DNA of 64,000 bases from Methanosarcina acetivorans C2A. Lineage in GTDB: Archaea; Halobacteriota; Methanosarcinia; Methanosarcinales; Methanosarcinaceae. Both the position numbers and the translations under genes were made by a program. The DNA is taken from assembly GCF_000007345.1 (NCBI RefSeq), contig NC_003552.1, forward strand, positions 3,038,001-3,102,000, given 5' to 3'. Shown one piece after another: positions 26,529 to 35,303 of the stretch. How positions within the stretch are numbered: position 1 is the first letter of the stretch; the number at the start of each line of letters is the position of its first letter. The notes beneath the pieces were generated by a model. That model searched no databases. It worked only from the letters and a program-made list of their open reading frames with translations, and was not told the DNA's origin.

Positions 26529-26706
26529 GCTATTCTCCCGGGTCGGACTAGCTGCGTATTGATCATTGGCTTCCTCGTCTTACTCACCTTGAATTTGCCA
26601 GAATCGTAATCAATGAAGTAGATCTCATCCTCTGCCCATTGGTCTGGTGAGATGGGGTTCAGCCGTCTGCTCTGCATGGTCTGGGTACACAGGGCCATGA
26701 GCATTC
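26525..26706 (-). pseudogene. 3' end of an unidentified gene, cut off near an IS1-type element
   Basis: In frame and without stops for about 60 codons: AKERMLMALCTQTMQSRRLN and ISPDQWAEDEIYFIDYDSGKF, ending TGA at 26525-26527. The stop overlaps the ATG of the CMD gene, so the two were translationally coupled. The 5' part ends where AT-rich IS sequence begins (about 26710-26725). The family is not recognised. Confidence 0.5.
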
Positions 26707-26719
26707 TTTCTTTGGCTTT

Positions 26720-27446
26720 GGTAATTAAACATAGTTACATATATGAGAACCTATATTTCTGCATGAACTGCCCAAGGTGTAAGAGTTCCAATCACAAAAA
26801 GAACGGTATAGTTTGTGGACGTCAACGATACAAATGCCATGATTGTGGATATAACTATACAGTAGAGATAAAATCAACTGCTAGCTCCACTACTGTTAAG
26901 AGACAGGCTTTGCAACTCTATCTTGAAGGATTTGGATTTCGCTCAATAGGACGATTTTTAGGGGTAAGCCATGTTTCTGTCCAAAAATGGATAAAGAAAT
27001 TTGGTCAGGAGTTAGAGGAGCTAAAAAGCGAAAATGAGATCTCTATTGTTGAACTGGATGAGATGCACACTTACATCGGTAACAAAAAAAATATTGCTGG
27101 ATCTGGATTGCTGTTGATAGAGTTGGGAAAAAGTTCATCAACTGCTCTTTTGGTAGCAGAGGAACGGAAACTGGACAACTACTCTGGGAAAAATTAGAGA
27201 AGAAAGAGATTGGAGAAGTGATGACTGATCACTGGAGAGCATATGCAGCGTTTCTTCCTGAAACTATTCATACTCAATCCAAAGCAGAAACGTATACAGT
27301 TGAAGGATATAACAGCATATTGAGGCACTTTCTGGCAAGGTTAAGACGAAAGACAAAGTGTTATACTAAGAGTCTTGAAATGCTAAAGTACTCTGTACTT
27401 TTATTGATGAAATATAGAAATAGAGAGTTAACTATATTTCATGCGT
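26720..27446 (+). mobile_element. IS1-family insertion sequence
   Basis: About 725 bp with imperfect terminal inverted repeats: left AAACATAGTTAC (near 26728), right GTTAACTATATTTC (near 27437). They bracket an IS1-type transposase. End points are accurate to about 5-10 bp only, and no target duplication could be confirmed. Confidence 0.75.
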
Positions 27447-27460
27447 CTTCGGTTAAGTGA
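26763..27460 (+). CDS. IS1-family transposase in two frames (-1 frameshift at an A8 run)
   Basis: The first frame (from ATG 26763) has a CxxC...CxxC zinc ribbon (CPRCKSSNHKKNG, CHDCGYNY), a helix-turn-helix (SIGRFLGVSHVSVQKWIKKF) and the first catalytic Asp in VELDEMHTYIGNKK. After AACAAAAAAAATATT (about 27080-27095) the catalytic domain continues in the -1 frame: WIWIAVDRVGKKFINCSFGS, MTDHWRAY, VEGYNSILRHFLARLRRKT. The first frame stops at 27197. IS1 elements use -1 slippage on an A-run to make the active fusion; here the slip site is inside the catalytic domain rather than between domains. It is either programmed recoding or a one-base mutation. Confidence 0.8.
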
Positions 27461-27522
27461 GGAATCGTGATAAATTGCCTCCATTCTCACAACAATTATC
27501 AATAATTTTAATGTGTTGTGGA

Positions 27523-27645
27523 CTGGAACTGGGTATCGATTTCATGTAATAAGGCCAAAATTTAGGGCAGCCTTTTGGTGCAAAATCGATAACTTTCAGG
27601 CAAGAAAACTCCTTAACCGATGACCAATGAACTATATTTAGATAA
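27523..27645 (-). mobile_element. Orphan IS fragment related to the 15.7-kb relic
   Basis: On the minus strand this stretch matches 15745-15868 closely: CATTGGTCATCGGTTAAGGA, then TTTTCTTGCCTGAA and the GATACCCAGTTCCA motif. The match ends within about 125 bp. No transposase follows. It is a terminal or 5' piece of the same IS type, left next to the IS1 element. Confidence 0.6.
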
Positions 27646-27727
27646 CAATACCACATTTTCATAACAAATATCAAATTTATTATTTTTTGTTGTCAATTCC
27701 TTTTAAAATAATTTTGTGTGATATATA

Positions 27728-27745
27728 TTGTTATTTAGCTAACAA
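27728..27745. promoter_or_regulatory. Perfect inverted repeat in the AT-rich leader of the exporter pair
   Basis: TTGTTA-TTTAGC-TAACAA has 6-bp arms around a 6-bp spacer and lies in a 340-bp very AT-rich region (27646-27987) upstream of the first ABC half-transporter. Related GTTAC/GTAAC-containing words occur upstream of three solute-binding genes in the same island. It is an operator candidate only, since AT-richness makes chance matches likely. Confidence 0.3.
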
Positions 27746-27987
27746 ATATTATATTTCATAAAAATAATGTTATAGTTGCTAATTTTTATTAATAATTTCT
27801 TTAAATGTTAATCAATATGATATAAATATTGTTATTAATGTTAATTAATAAGTTGTTTATAAATGATTTTTAGCAAATGTATTAAAAATTCATTCAATTG
27901 ATTCTTCTCAAGTCAGCAATAAGTCTAGGAACACAGCCGAAACCACATCAATTAATGACAAAATGCAGTTGTTAACAGAGAGATCAC

Positions 27988-29799
27988 ATGTCAAAAAAAA
28001 CCGATGTCGTCAAAGAGTATACCCGGATAGATTCAAAGCGCGGGCTCTCGATTACAACAGGGGCGAACAGAATGAAACTGTTCGACCGCAGGGTTCTTGA
28101 GCTCGGCCGCGGAGAGTACGGCAAGCTATGGAACGTTATCATTCTCGGCCTTCTCATTTCGTTCAGTTATATTGTCCAGGGACTCCTCATTGCCGTCATA
28201 CTCAACGGAGTATTTGCGGGAACGCCGCTCCATGAATCCAGGCTTTACTTTGCCGCTGTAGCCCTCCTTATCGTCCTGCGATGGATCATGATCCGGGAAA
28301 ACGATCGTATAGCGGCCAGAACTGCCAGCAACATCGCTATGTCTCTACGGCGGCGCATGTACCATAAGTTGTACGAGCTTGGTCCCGGGTGGATCATGAC
28401 CCAGAAAAGCGGCGTTATACAGGCTACGCTGGTAGACGGAGCCGAAGCTCTGCAGAATTACTACGGACGCTTCCTACCTCAGGTCGTAGTGTCTATTGCC
28501 GCCGGTATATCGATTGTAGCGATACTGTTCTACGTTGACATGACCATCGGGCTGGTCATCGGGGGTATGATGATTGCTGCCCTAATCCAGCCGCTCGCCA
28601 TATATAAGGGAGTCGGCAAGGGAATACGGATCTGGTTTGTCGCCATGCCTCGCCTATTCGCGGAGTACGTCGATAACATCCAGGGCATCGTCACGTTGAA
28701 GTCTTTCAACGCCAGCCAGAGGCAGGGGAAAATTCTCTACCAGCGGACTAATGACCTGTACGATGCGGAAATCGGCATTCTGCGGGATGAAATTCTGTGG
28801 AGTGTGCCTCCAGGGCTGGTCGCCGCGATCTGCGGCACTGTGGCTATCATTATCGGCGCCATCCGCATGGATGCAGGTGCCCTGTCCGCAGCAGGCCTGC
28901 TCTTCGTGCTGCTGCTGGTAAGAGAAGCGCTACGCCCGGTCACTGACCTGAGGCAGACGATACACTTTTCTTTTTCCGGAATGGGGGCCGCCGAAGGTGT
29001 GCTGGATATTCTAGAAGCGACCCCGCTCGCGGCAGTTACCGCTAGGCCCACCCCCAGCTCTATCCCCCATTCCTTCGCCTTTGAAGACGTTACCTTCAGA
29101 TACCGGAAAACTGATGCTTCTGCGGTCGAGAATCTTTCATTTAAGGTCGAACCAGGAGATAAGGTCGCGCTGGTCGGCCGTTCCGGAAGCGGCAAAACGA
29201 CAGTGACCTCTCTCCTGATGAGATATTTCGACCCGCAAGCCGGCATCATCAGGCTCGGCGGGGAAGACATCCGGCATATTCCTGCAGACGAGTTACATGC
29301 CATGTACTCCATCGTATCCCAGGACACGTTCCTGTTCCATGGGACTGTACGTGATAACCTGTTGATGGCAAAGCCGGAGGCCTCACAGGAAGAACTCGAG
29401 CGGGCTGCTCGGGCCGCCGCAGCGCACAAGTTCATCGCAACCCTCCCTGACAGCTACGACACATTGATAGGGGAGAGGGGGGTACGGTTATCCGGAGGAG
29501 AGCGCCAGCGTATCGCCATCGCTCGGGCCATTCTGAAGGACGCCCCAATCCTTATCCTCGATGAGGCGACATCCAGCGTAGATGTTGCCAACGAAACGCT
29601 GATTCGCGAAGCAATAGCCGGATTGGCCCATGACCGAACCACCTTGCTCATCTCTCACCGCCTTTCGGCAGTTCGAGATGCCGACCGAATCTACGTGTTG
29701 GAAAAAGGCCGGCTGATGGAGGCGGGTACACACTCGAAGCTGGTGGGCTGTAACGGTAATTACAGTGCTCTGGTCAGGGCCGAAGAGGAATGCATATGA
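27988..29799 (+). CDS. ABC exporter-fold half-transporter (membrane plus ATPase), first of a pair
   Basis: A 603-residue protein. Six membrane helices span residues 50-340. The nucleotide-binding domain is complete: Walker A GRSGSGKT, signature LSGGERQR, Walker B LILDEATSS and H-loop ISHRLS. Length and layout match the YbtP/YbtQ-type and lipid/peptide exporter-fold pairs, some of which import metal-siderophore complexes. The next gene overlaps its stop by four bases, so the two surely form a heterodimer. It is transcribed away from an AT-rich 340-bp region. The position, upstream of peptide/nickel-type importers and methyltransferases, suggests a small-molecule or metallophore substrate. Direction of transport cannot be deduced. 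Confidence 0.9.
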   Translation: MSKKTDVVKEYTRIDSKRGLSITTGANRMKLFDRRVLELGRGEYGKLWNVIILGLLISFSYIVQGLLIAVILNGVFAGTPLHESRLYFAAVALLIVLRWIMIRENDRIAARTASNIAMSLRRRMYHKLYELGPGWIMTQKSGVIQATLVDGAEALQNYYGRFLPQVVVSIAAGISIVAILFYVDMTIGLVIGGMMIAALIQPLAIYKGVGKGIRIWFVAMPRLFAEYVDNIQGIVTLKSFNASQRQGKILYQRTNDLYDAEIGILRDEILWSVPPGLVAAICGTVAIIIGAIRMDAGALSAAGLLFVLLLVREALRPVTDLRQTIHFSFSGMGAAEGVLDILEATPLAAVTARPTPSSIPHSFAFEDVTFRYRKTDASAVENLSFKVEPGDKVALVGRSGSGKTTVTSLLMRYFDPQAGIIRLGGEDIRHIPADELHAMYSIVSQDTFLFHGTVRDNLLMAKPEASQEELERAARAAAAHKFIATLPDSYDTLIGERGVRLSGGERQRIAIARAILKDAPILILDEATSSVDVANETLIREAIAGLAHDRTTLLISHRLSAVRDADRIYVLEKGRLMEAGTHSKLVGCNGNYSALVRAEEECI

Positions 29800-31598
29800 G
29801 CCACGAACACAGCACACACTTCGATCTGCCTGTAGGACAGGTATTTCGAAAAGTAAGAATCATTGATCGGTTGTTGACCATCTATCACCTGGATCTCTGG
29901 AAAGTGCGGATTGCCAGCGTCGTGATTCAGGTGCTGGGCATCCTATCGGCAATTACCGGAGCGTATCTCGTAGGGGCGGTAATCACAGGGGTTCCCGTTG
30001 CCGAGCTATGGCCGGTGATCGGGCTGTTGCTCCTGTTCACCATTACGCAATTCGGGATCTCAAACCTCAACAGCTACTGGTCTCATGTCATCGCGTTCCG
30101 GTCGCTGGCCGAGATTCGCAAGGCGCTATACCGGAAACTGGACGAGCTTGCCCCGGCATATGTGATCAAGCAGCGGTCAGGCGACCTGGCCCGATCCGCG
30201 CTCTCCGATATCAACCTGCTTGAGCTATACATTGCCCACACACTGCCCGAGTTTCTACAGGCGATCGTGGTGACACCTTTAGCGCTGATCTTCATCGGGC
30301 TTATCCACTGGAGCCTGATGATAGTGCTTGCTCCGTTCCTTATAGCCGCAGTAACGGTGCCAGACTGGTTCGCTCGCCGGGCGGAAGCGCAGGGCAAGGC
30401 CCACAGGGAATCGGCGGGAGCGATGAGCGCAGACGTGATCGATTATATCCAGGGCATGAAAGAGATCGTGGCCTTCGGGGCGATAAAATTGTCGATGAGC
30501 CGGCTAGATGCCAGCCAGCAGAAGTACTCGGACACTTACGTAGCCTACGAGAGTCGCAGCGGCATGGAACGTGGAGCCGGCGATGCATTGCTGGCGGGAG
30601 GAATGTTCGTCACCGTAGCGCTAGGAGGTTGGCTCTCTATCATGGGCTACATGAACATTGCACTATACCCTGTAGCAGCAGTCCTCACTGCAATGGCGTT
30701 TTCACCCGTTATGCACTTGCTGAATATCGCCCGACAGCTCAGTCAGACCGCGGCAGCAGCCGACAGAGTGTTCGGCATAATGAATACTCAACCTTCGGTC
30801 GTCGATCGGATAGTTTCCCCTCCTAAGGGGCCGATTATCCCGAAAATACGCTTTGAAGACGTGAGGTTCCGGTATGACCCCGAAGGACCCGAAGTACTGA
30901 AGGGTGTGAACCTGACGGTATCGCCGGGAGAGACGGTCGCACTGGTTGGTCCTTCAGGTGCGGGAAAGTCGACCTGTACTTACCTGTTACTCAGGCTATG
31001 GGACCCTTCTGAAGGCTCGGTCAGGATCGGCGGGTACGACCTGCGTCAGTTCCCTCAGGAGTACCTTCGGGATATGATCGCCTATGTGCCTCAAGATGTC
31101 TACCTGTTCAATATCTCAGTGAGGGAAAATATCCTCCTCGGCAGGAGTGACGCTACCGACGCCGAAGTTCGGGAAGCGGCCCGTCGGGCATTCGCTCTTG
31201 ATTTCATCGAGGCTTTGCCCGATAAGTGGAACACCGTGCTTGGAGAGCGTGGCGAGACACTTTCGGGTGGCCAACGCCAGAGGATTGCGATAGCGCGGGC
31301 ATTTCTGAAAAACGCACCTATACTGGTCATGGACGAAGCAGTTTCCAGCCTGGACACCGAATCGGAGGTCGCAGTGCGCCGGGCTATGGCAGAGGTCTCC
31401 AGGGACAGGACAACGATTATTGTAGCTCACCGTCCTTCGACGATTCGTAGTGCGGATACGGTAGTCATGTTAGACAAAGGCCGTGTAGCAGAATCCGGGA
31501 AATACGACGAATTAGTAATGGCAGGAGGGAATTTCGAGAGCCTTATCACCGGGAAAACATCAGGAGCGATACCGTTTCCCCTTAAAACCCGAATTTAA
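29796..31598 (+). CDS. ABC exporter-fold half-transporter, second of a pair
   Basis: About 600 residues. Six membrane helices are followed by an ATPase domain with Walker A GPSGAGKST, signature LSGGQRQR, Walker B LVMDEAVSS and H-loop VAHRPS. The Glu after Walker B Asp is present in both partners, so both sites may hydrolyse ATP. ATG 29796 overlaps the preceding TGA (ATGA) and has GAGGA six bases upstream. The in-frame ATG at 29790 is poorly spaced. The partner is the preceding gene. Downstream, the strand switches into gene relics of the same island. Confidence 0.9.
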   Translation: MSHEHSTHFDLPVGQVFRKVRIIDRLLTIYHLDLWKVRIASVVIQVLGILSAITGAYLVGAVITGVPVAELWPVIGLLLLFTITQFGISNLNSYWSHVIAFRSLAEIRKALYRKLDELAPAYVIKQRSGDLARSALSDINLLELYIAHTLPEFLQAIVVTPLALIFIGLIHWSLMIVLAPFLIAAVTVPDWFARRAEAQGKAHRESAGAMSADVIDYIQGMKEIVAFGAIKLSMSRLDASQQKYSDTYVAYESRSGMERGAGDALLAGGMFVTVALGGWLSIMGYMNIALYPVAAVLTAMAFSPVMHLLNIARQLSQTAAAADRVFGIMNTQPSVVDRIVSPPKGPIIPKIRFEDVRFRYDPEGPEVLKGVNLTVSPGETVALVGPSGAGKSTCTYLLLRLWDPSEGSVRIGGYDLRQFPQEYLRDMIAYVPQDVYLFNISVRENILLGRSDATDAEVREAARRAFALDFIEALPDKWNTVLGERGETLSGGQRQRIAIARAFLKNAPILVMDEAVSSLDTESEVAVRRAMAEVSRDRTTIIVAHRPSTIRSADTVVMLDKGRVAESGKYDELVMAGGNFESLITGKTSGAIPFPLKTRI

Positions 31599-31679
31599 TC
31601 GATTCCACTAATTAAATAAGTTCTGACCATAAGTCAATAAGTTACTTAAAATGACTGTTAGGAATGGATAAGTGCAACG

Positions 31680-32441
31680 CTAGAATAAATGGCAAGCCAC
31701 TTTCCCGGTTCCTACATTAACCATTTCAGGCGCTACTTTTTCGCACAAATTCATCCTTTGCGGGCATCTTGTATGGAACTTACACCCTGATGGCAGATTC
31801 ATCGGATCCGGTATCTCGCCTTCTATGGGAGAAATTTTTTGTTTATTGTCCAAACCTGCTACCCTACCGGATGCAATCAAAGCCTGTGTATAAGGATGCT
31901 TCGGCGTCTCAAATACATCTTCCGTCCGGCCTGTTTCCACAAGCTTGCCAGGGTACATCACACCCATATTGCTGGTCATTTTTCTTATGACACTCAGGTC
32001 ATGAGATATGAAAAGGCATGAAAAGCCATACTTTTGCTGCATCTCATTCATCAGGGATAATATCTGAGCCTGCACACTGACATACAGTGCAGATGTCGGC
32101 TCATCGGCAACAATGAATTGCGGTCCGAGAGCAAGTACCCTTGCCAGCACTACTCTCTGGTTTTCCCCTCCGCTTAACTCGTGAGGATACCTGTTAAGAT
32201 GCTCTTTTTGAAGCCCAACCATTTCTAACAGCTCAACTACTTTTTTTTCGGTATCTGATTCCGGTACTAGGTTATACAGCTTCAAAGGTTCAGCCACACT
32301 CTCCCGTATCCTCATCCTGGGATGTAAAGAGGAATCCGCATCCTGGAACAGGATCTGCATTTTCGGGCGCATTTTCCTCAGATCCGGTTTGTTGAGCCTT
32401 GTTATGTTTGTCCCGTTAAAGACTACATCCCCGGGAAAGGG
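31680..32441 (-). pseudogene. OppF/DppF-type ABC ATPase lacking its N-terminus
   Basis: The C-terminal two thirds are intact: Q-loop ILFQDADSSLHPRM, signature LSGGENQRV, Walker B FIVADEPTSAL, H-loop FISHDLSV, and the OppF/DppD C-terminal Cys motif (CKFHTRCPQRMNLCEK). Homology begins at PGDVVFNGTNITRL, so the Walker A region is missing and ATP binding is impossible. Just upstream (about 32441-32455) an oppositely oriented methyltransferase fragment starts, also without its 5' end. It is a relic of a second peptide/nickel-type ATPase set. Confidence 0.9.
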
Positions 32442-32450
32442 CTAAGCACT

Positions 32451-33038
32451 CCGGACGTCGGCTGTTGTACGGGCGAGATGAGCCGGATACTGGCTGACGT
32501 GGGGCACAAAGTAACAGGTATCGACCTGTCCGAGAAAATGCTCACTGTAGCGAAGTCGAAGTCTCCTGACGGTATCGAATTTAGGATAGGCGACGCAGAG
32601 AATCCTCCATTCGAAGAAGGGAAGTTCGATGCAGTCGTTACCCGACACGTCCTCTGGACGCTGCCAAATCCGGAAAAAGCCCTTGAAAGCTGGAGAAATG
32701 TACTGAAATCTGAGGGAAAAGTGATCGTCATAGATGGCATATGGGATAACGGAAGCCTTGAGATGCGTCTGAGACAAAAGATAGGTGAGGTTATGATACG
32801 TATCGTTGAAAGGAACGATATCTCCAAAGACAGCTATACTGCAGAAATGAATGCCATGTTACCCAACGCGAAAGGGGTGTCTTTGGATAAGGCCAGGGGA
32901 TACATGGAAAAAGCTGGACTCAAAGACGTGCAGGCGATAGGGCTCGCCGATCTGGTGGGGATCCAGAAAAAGCATATGCCTTTTAGGTATAAGGTCGCCT
33001 ACAAGTATGACTATTATGCGATTTGTGGTTTGAAATGA
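32451..33038 (+). pseudogene. SAM-dependent methyltransferase missing its N-terminus
   Basis: The frame opens in the middle of SAM motif I: DVGCCTGEMSRILADVGHKV, then GIDLSEKML, where relatives read DVGCGTG. The rest looks like an ordinary class I methyltransferase (FRIGDAENPPFEEGKFDAVV, LWTLPNPEKALESW, GKVIVIDGIWDNG), ending at TGA 33038. The family usually has 40-60 residues before motif I. A start at ATG 32478 would exclude the SAM loop. It is a truncated relic facing the truncated ATPase, followed by the tail of an exporter on the same strand. Confidence 0.8.
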
Positions 33039-33065
33039 CATGAAGGACCGTATACGGGGATAAAA

Positions 33066-33161
33066 AACGCTGAGCTCGTCAAAAGAGGTCAATGCGAGGA
33101 ACTGCTCGAAAAGAATGGCCTGTACGTACACCTACCCTCTGTACGCACATCTGTGAAATAA
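33066..33161 (+). pseudogene. C-terminal tail of a third ABC half-transporter
   Basis: Thirty-one codons read AELVKRGQCEELLEKNGLYV, then HLPSVRTSVK and TAA at 33161. This is the standard last segment of exporter-type ABC ATPases (a V-x-x-G-x-x-E-E-L-L-x-x-x-G-x-Y pattern). No upstream part remains; the preceding sequence is the methyltransferase relic 28 bp away. Confidence 0.7.
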
Positions 33162-33257
33162 GCAGCAGGCACATGAGTGGAAGTTTGGGAGTGGTAAATG
33201 TCAGAAAATCGCACCAGACAATGATGAAACAAAAAGGGATAAACCGGGCCTCCCTCT

Positions 33258-34919
33258 TCATGCAGCCTCATGCAAACCCACATAGGTTTCCAGCGATAGA
33301 ATACCCCATACAGGATTAGGGACATATCCTTCATATTTTTTATTATATGGTTGAATGTAGTCCATCGTATAGAGTGGTATCTGCGTCATGTTATCGGCGT
33401 AATAATTTTGCAGGTCTTTTACCAGCATCGCTCTGGTCTGACTATCCGTGGCCGTTCCCAGCTGATCGACTAACGACAGATAATTGGGGTCAACGACATT
33501 AGCCCAACCGAATCGTCTCGAATCCACTACACTGGTATAATAGCCCCGATAATTAAAAGTCGTCCAGAATCCGGCACTGAGAATTGACATATCGTAGTCT
33601 CGATTCTCTTCGATCAGTGTCCAGAGGGTAGAATCATCTACGATATTGATCTCCAGAGATAATCCGGCATCATTGAAATATTTCTTAAGCAACTGTGCCG
33701 TTCTCTCGGAATTAACGTTGTTTACGACGAGAAGTTCCGGTTTTAGTTGTCGGCCATCGGCAGTCTCCCTGAATCCGTCTCCATCAACGTCTTTGAACCC
33801 GATAGAATCGAGAAGTTCCTTCGATTTGTCAAGGTCATACGACAATGGCCTTGTCTCGATATAATATGGCATACCTTCGAGGACCATTCCCGCATTCGGC
33901 GTATATCCATAACCTGCTGTCATCAGATTCCTTAATTCCTCGAAATCAATCGCATAGCTTATCGCCTGTCTATATTCTTTTATATCATACGGTGTCCTAT
34001 TATTATTAAAATATAATACGCTATTTATTCCCTTGCTGTCGTATGACATGATTTTTACCTGTTCATTTTTCAACAACTTAGGCACATAATAATAATTTAT
34101 TCCCGAGGCGTATACGAAAGGTACGTCTACTTCTCCCTTCTCGAAAGCCATCATCAATGTATCGTAATTTTTATAGAATTTAATCTCAAGTTCCCCGATA
34201 GCCGGTATTCCGCCCCAGTAATTTTCGTTTGCCTTAAATCGGATGATACCTGCCGACTGGTCATAACCGTCAAATACATAAGGTCCTGTTCCTGTGAACA
34301 ATGCAGTAGTATTAGAAAATGTCTCCAGGGATTCTACATCCTTAAAAATATGCTCAGGAATAGTAAAAGGCAAGACTGATCTTCTACTGAACACAGTTGC
34401 ATCCGTGTTTTTCAAGTTGATGACTACTGTGTGTTCGTCCGGAGTTTCGATCGAATCGATCATTTTATAGAAGGATTCTCCAGCCGGCAACGAGTTTTTT
34501 TCCATGTAATCGAATGTAAATTTCACATCTTCAGACGTAAAAGGGACACCATCATTCCATGTCGCATTTTCCACCAGGTGGATGACATATCTTTTTGAAT
34601 CGTTCGTTTCCCAGCTTTTTGCAAGCCTTGTAACGACAGAACCGTTTTCATCGTATTCAATAAATCCTTCATTGGTAAATAACGAGAGATAATTAGTTAA
34701 GACGTAATTTTTCAAGTTCATTTGAATTTCTGTCATCGATCCGCTTACGCCGATAACGAGCTTCGATACGTTATATTCTTCTTCTCTGGTCAAATGATTG
34801 TTCGCCTTATCGGTGTCTACCTCAGAAATACAGCCAGCCAGAAGCACACCCAAGAACACAAAAAGTAACCCTCCGGCCATTGCATACATATGTCGGTCCG
34901 CTTTTCGTTTAATATCCAC
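33258..34919 (-). CDS. Family 5 (peptide/nickel type) ABC solute-binding lipoprotein
   Basis: A 553-residue SBP_bac_5 protein. The signal region ends in a lipobox (VLLAGC), so it is lipid-anchored on the outer face of the membrane. Typical blocks are KLVIGVSGS near the mature start, HLVENATWNDGVPFTSEDVKFT, TGPYVFDGYD, FKANENYWGG, YFNNNRTPYD and RQAISYAIDFEEL. The start is GTG 34919 with GGAGG seven bases upstream. This is the most divergent of four paralogues in the island and lies at its 3' end. It has a 384-bp AT-rich region of its own upstream, so it may be transcribed separately. Confidence 0.92.
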   Translation of the reverse strand: MDIKRKADRHMYAMAGGLLFVFLGVLLAGCISEVDTDKANNHLTREEEYNVSKLVIGVSGSMTEIQMNLKNYVLTNYLSLFTNEGFIEYDENGSVVTRLAKSWETNDSKRYVIHLVENATWNDGVPFTSEDVKFTFDYMEKNSLPAGESFYKMIDSIETPDEHTVVINLKNTDATVFSRRSVLPFTIPEHIFKDVESLETFSNTTALFTGTGPYVFDGYDQSAGIIRFKANENYWGGIPAIGELEIKFYKNYDTLMMAFEKGEVDVPFVYASGINYYYVPKLLKNEQVKIMSYDSKGINSVLYFNNNRTPYDIKEYRQAISYAIDFEELRNLMTAGYGYTPNAGMVLEGMPYYIETRPLSYDLDKSKELLDSIGFKDVDGDGFRETADGRQLKPELLVVNNVNSERTAQLLKKYFNDAGLSLEINIVDDSTLWTLIEENRDYDMSILSAGFWTTFNYRGYYTSVVDSRRFGWANVVDPNYLSLVDQLGTATDSQTRAMLVKDLQNYYADNMTQIPLYTMDYIQPYNKKYEGYVPNPVWGILSLETYVGLHEAA

Positions 34920-35303
34920 AGTGTATCCTCCGTATGAATCAGTTAAAATCTTCCGGGTCCTCGGAGGCCATACTTCCGGGAGGGCATCTATTACAGATAC
35001 CGGAAATCCGCATGTGTACAGGCTTAAAGCTACCCTTTTAACTGTTTATAACTCATTCCTCGGGATGGAAAATATAAATATACAGTATCTGTATTTAGTA
35101 TTGATAATTTTTTAATTTTTAATAAATTATTGAAAATTTTTTATTGTAACCTATATTTTTTGCTACTAAATAAAATTTAAGTATGATTTTTTCACTAATT
35201 AATTCTAAATAAGTAATAATCTGTAGAAATGAAAAAATTACGCTTTATACTGGTATCGTGTCTAATTCTTGACGATAAAACAAAAAAATCCTTGGGAAGA
35301 GCC
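34920..35303. other. AT-rich intergenic region
   Basis: Between two solute-binding genes. It contains ATTGTAAC at about 35143-35150 and GCTACTAAA at 35162-35170, an imperfect inverted GTAAC/GTWAC pair resembling words upstream of other genes of this island. Promoter and operator for the 33.3-34.9 kb gene are probably here. No coding signal was seen. Confidence 0.4.

Noticed and set aside
26097-26562. Overlapping frames of 112-142 residues within the CMD-like gene.
   Set aside because: Shadows of the GC-rich gene on the opposite strand or in other frames; Arg/Ser-rich composition without family resemblance.
28737-29435. Long minus-strand frame of 232 residues inside the ABC exporter gene.
   Set aside because: Shadow frame in GC-rich coding DNA; the plus strand carries a complete ABC transporter. 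The same applies to other long antisense frames in 36-45 kb and 62-64 kb.
32478-33038. Calling this methyltransferase intact from ATG 32478.
   Set aside because: In-frame sequence upstream (DVGCCTGE) is half of SAM motif I, so the true N-terminus has been lost.
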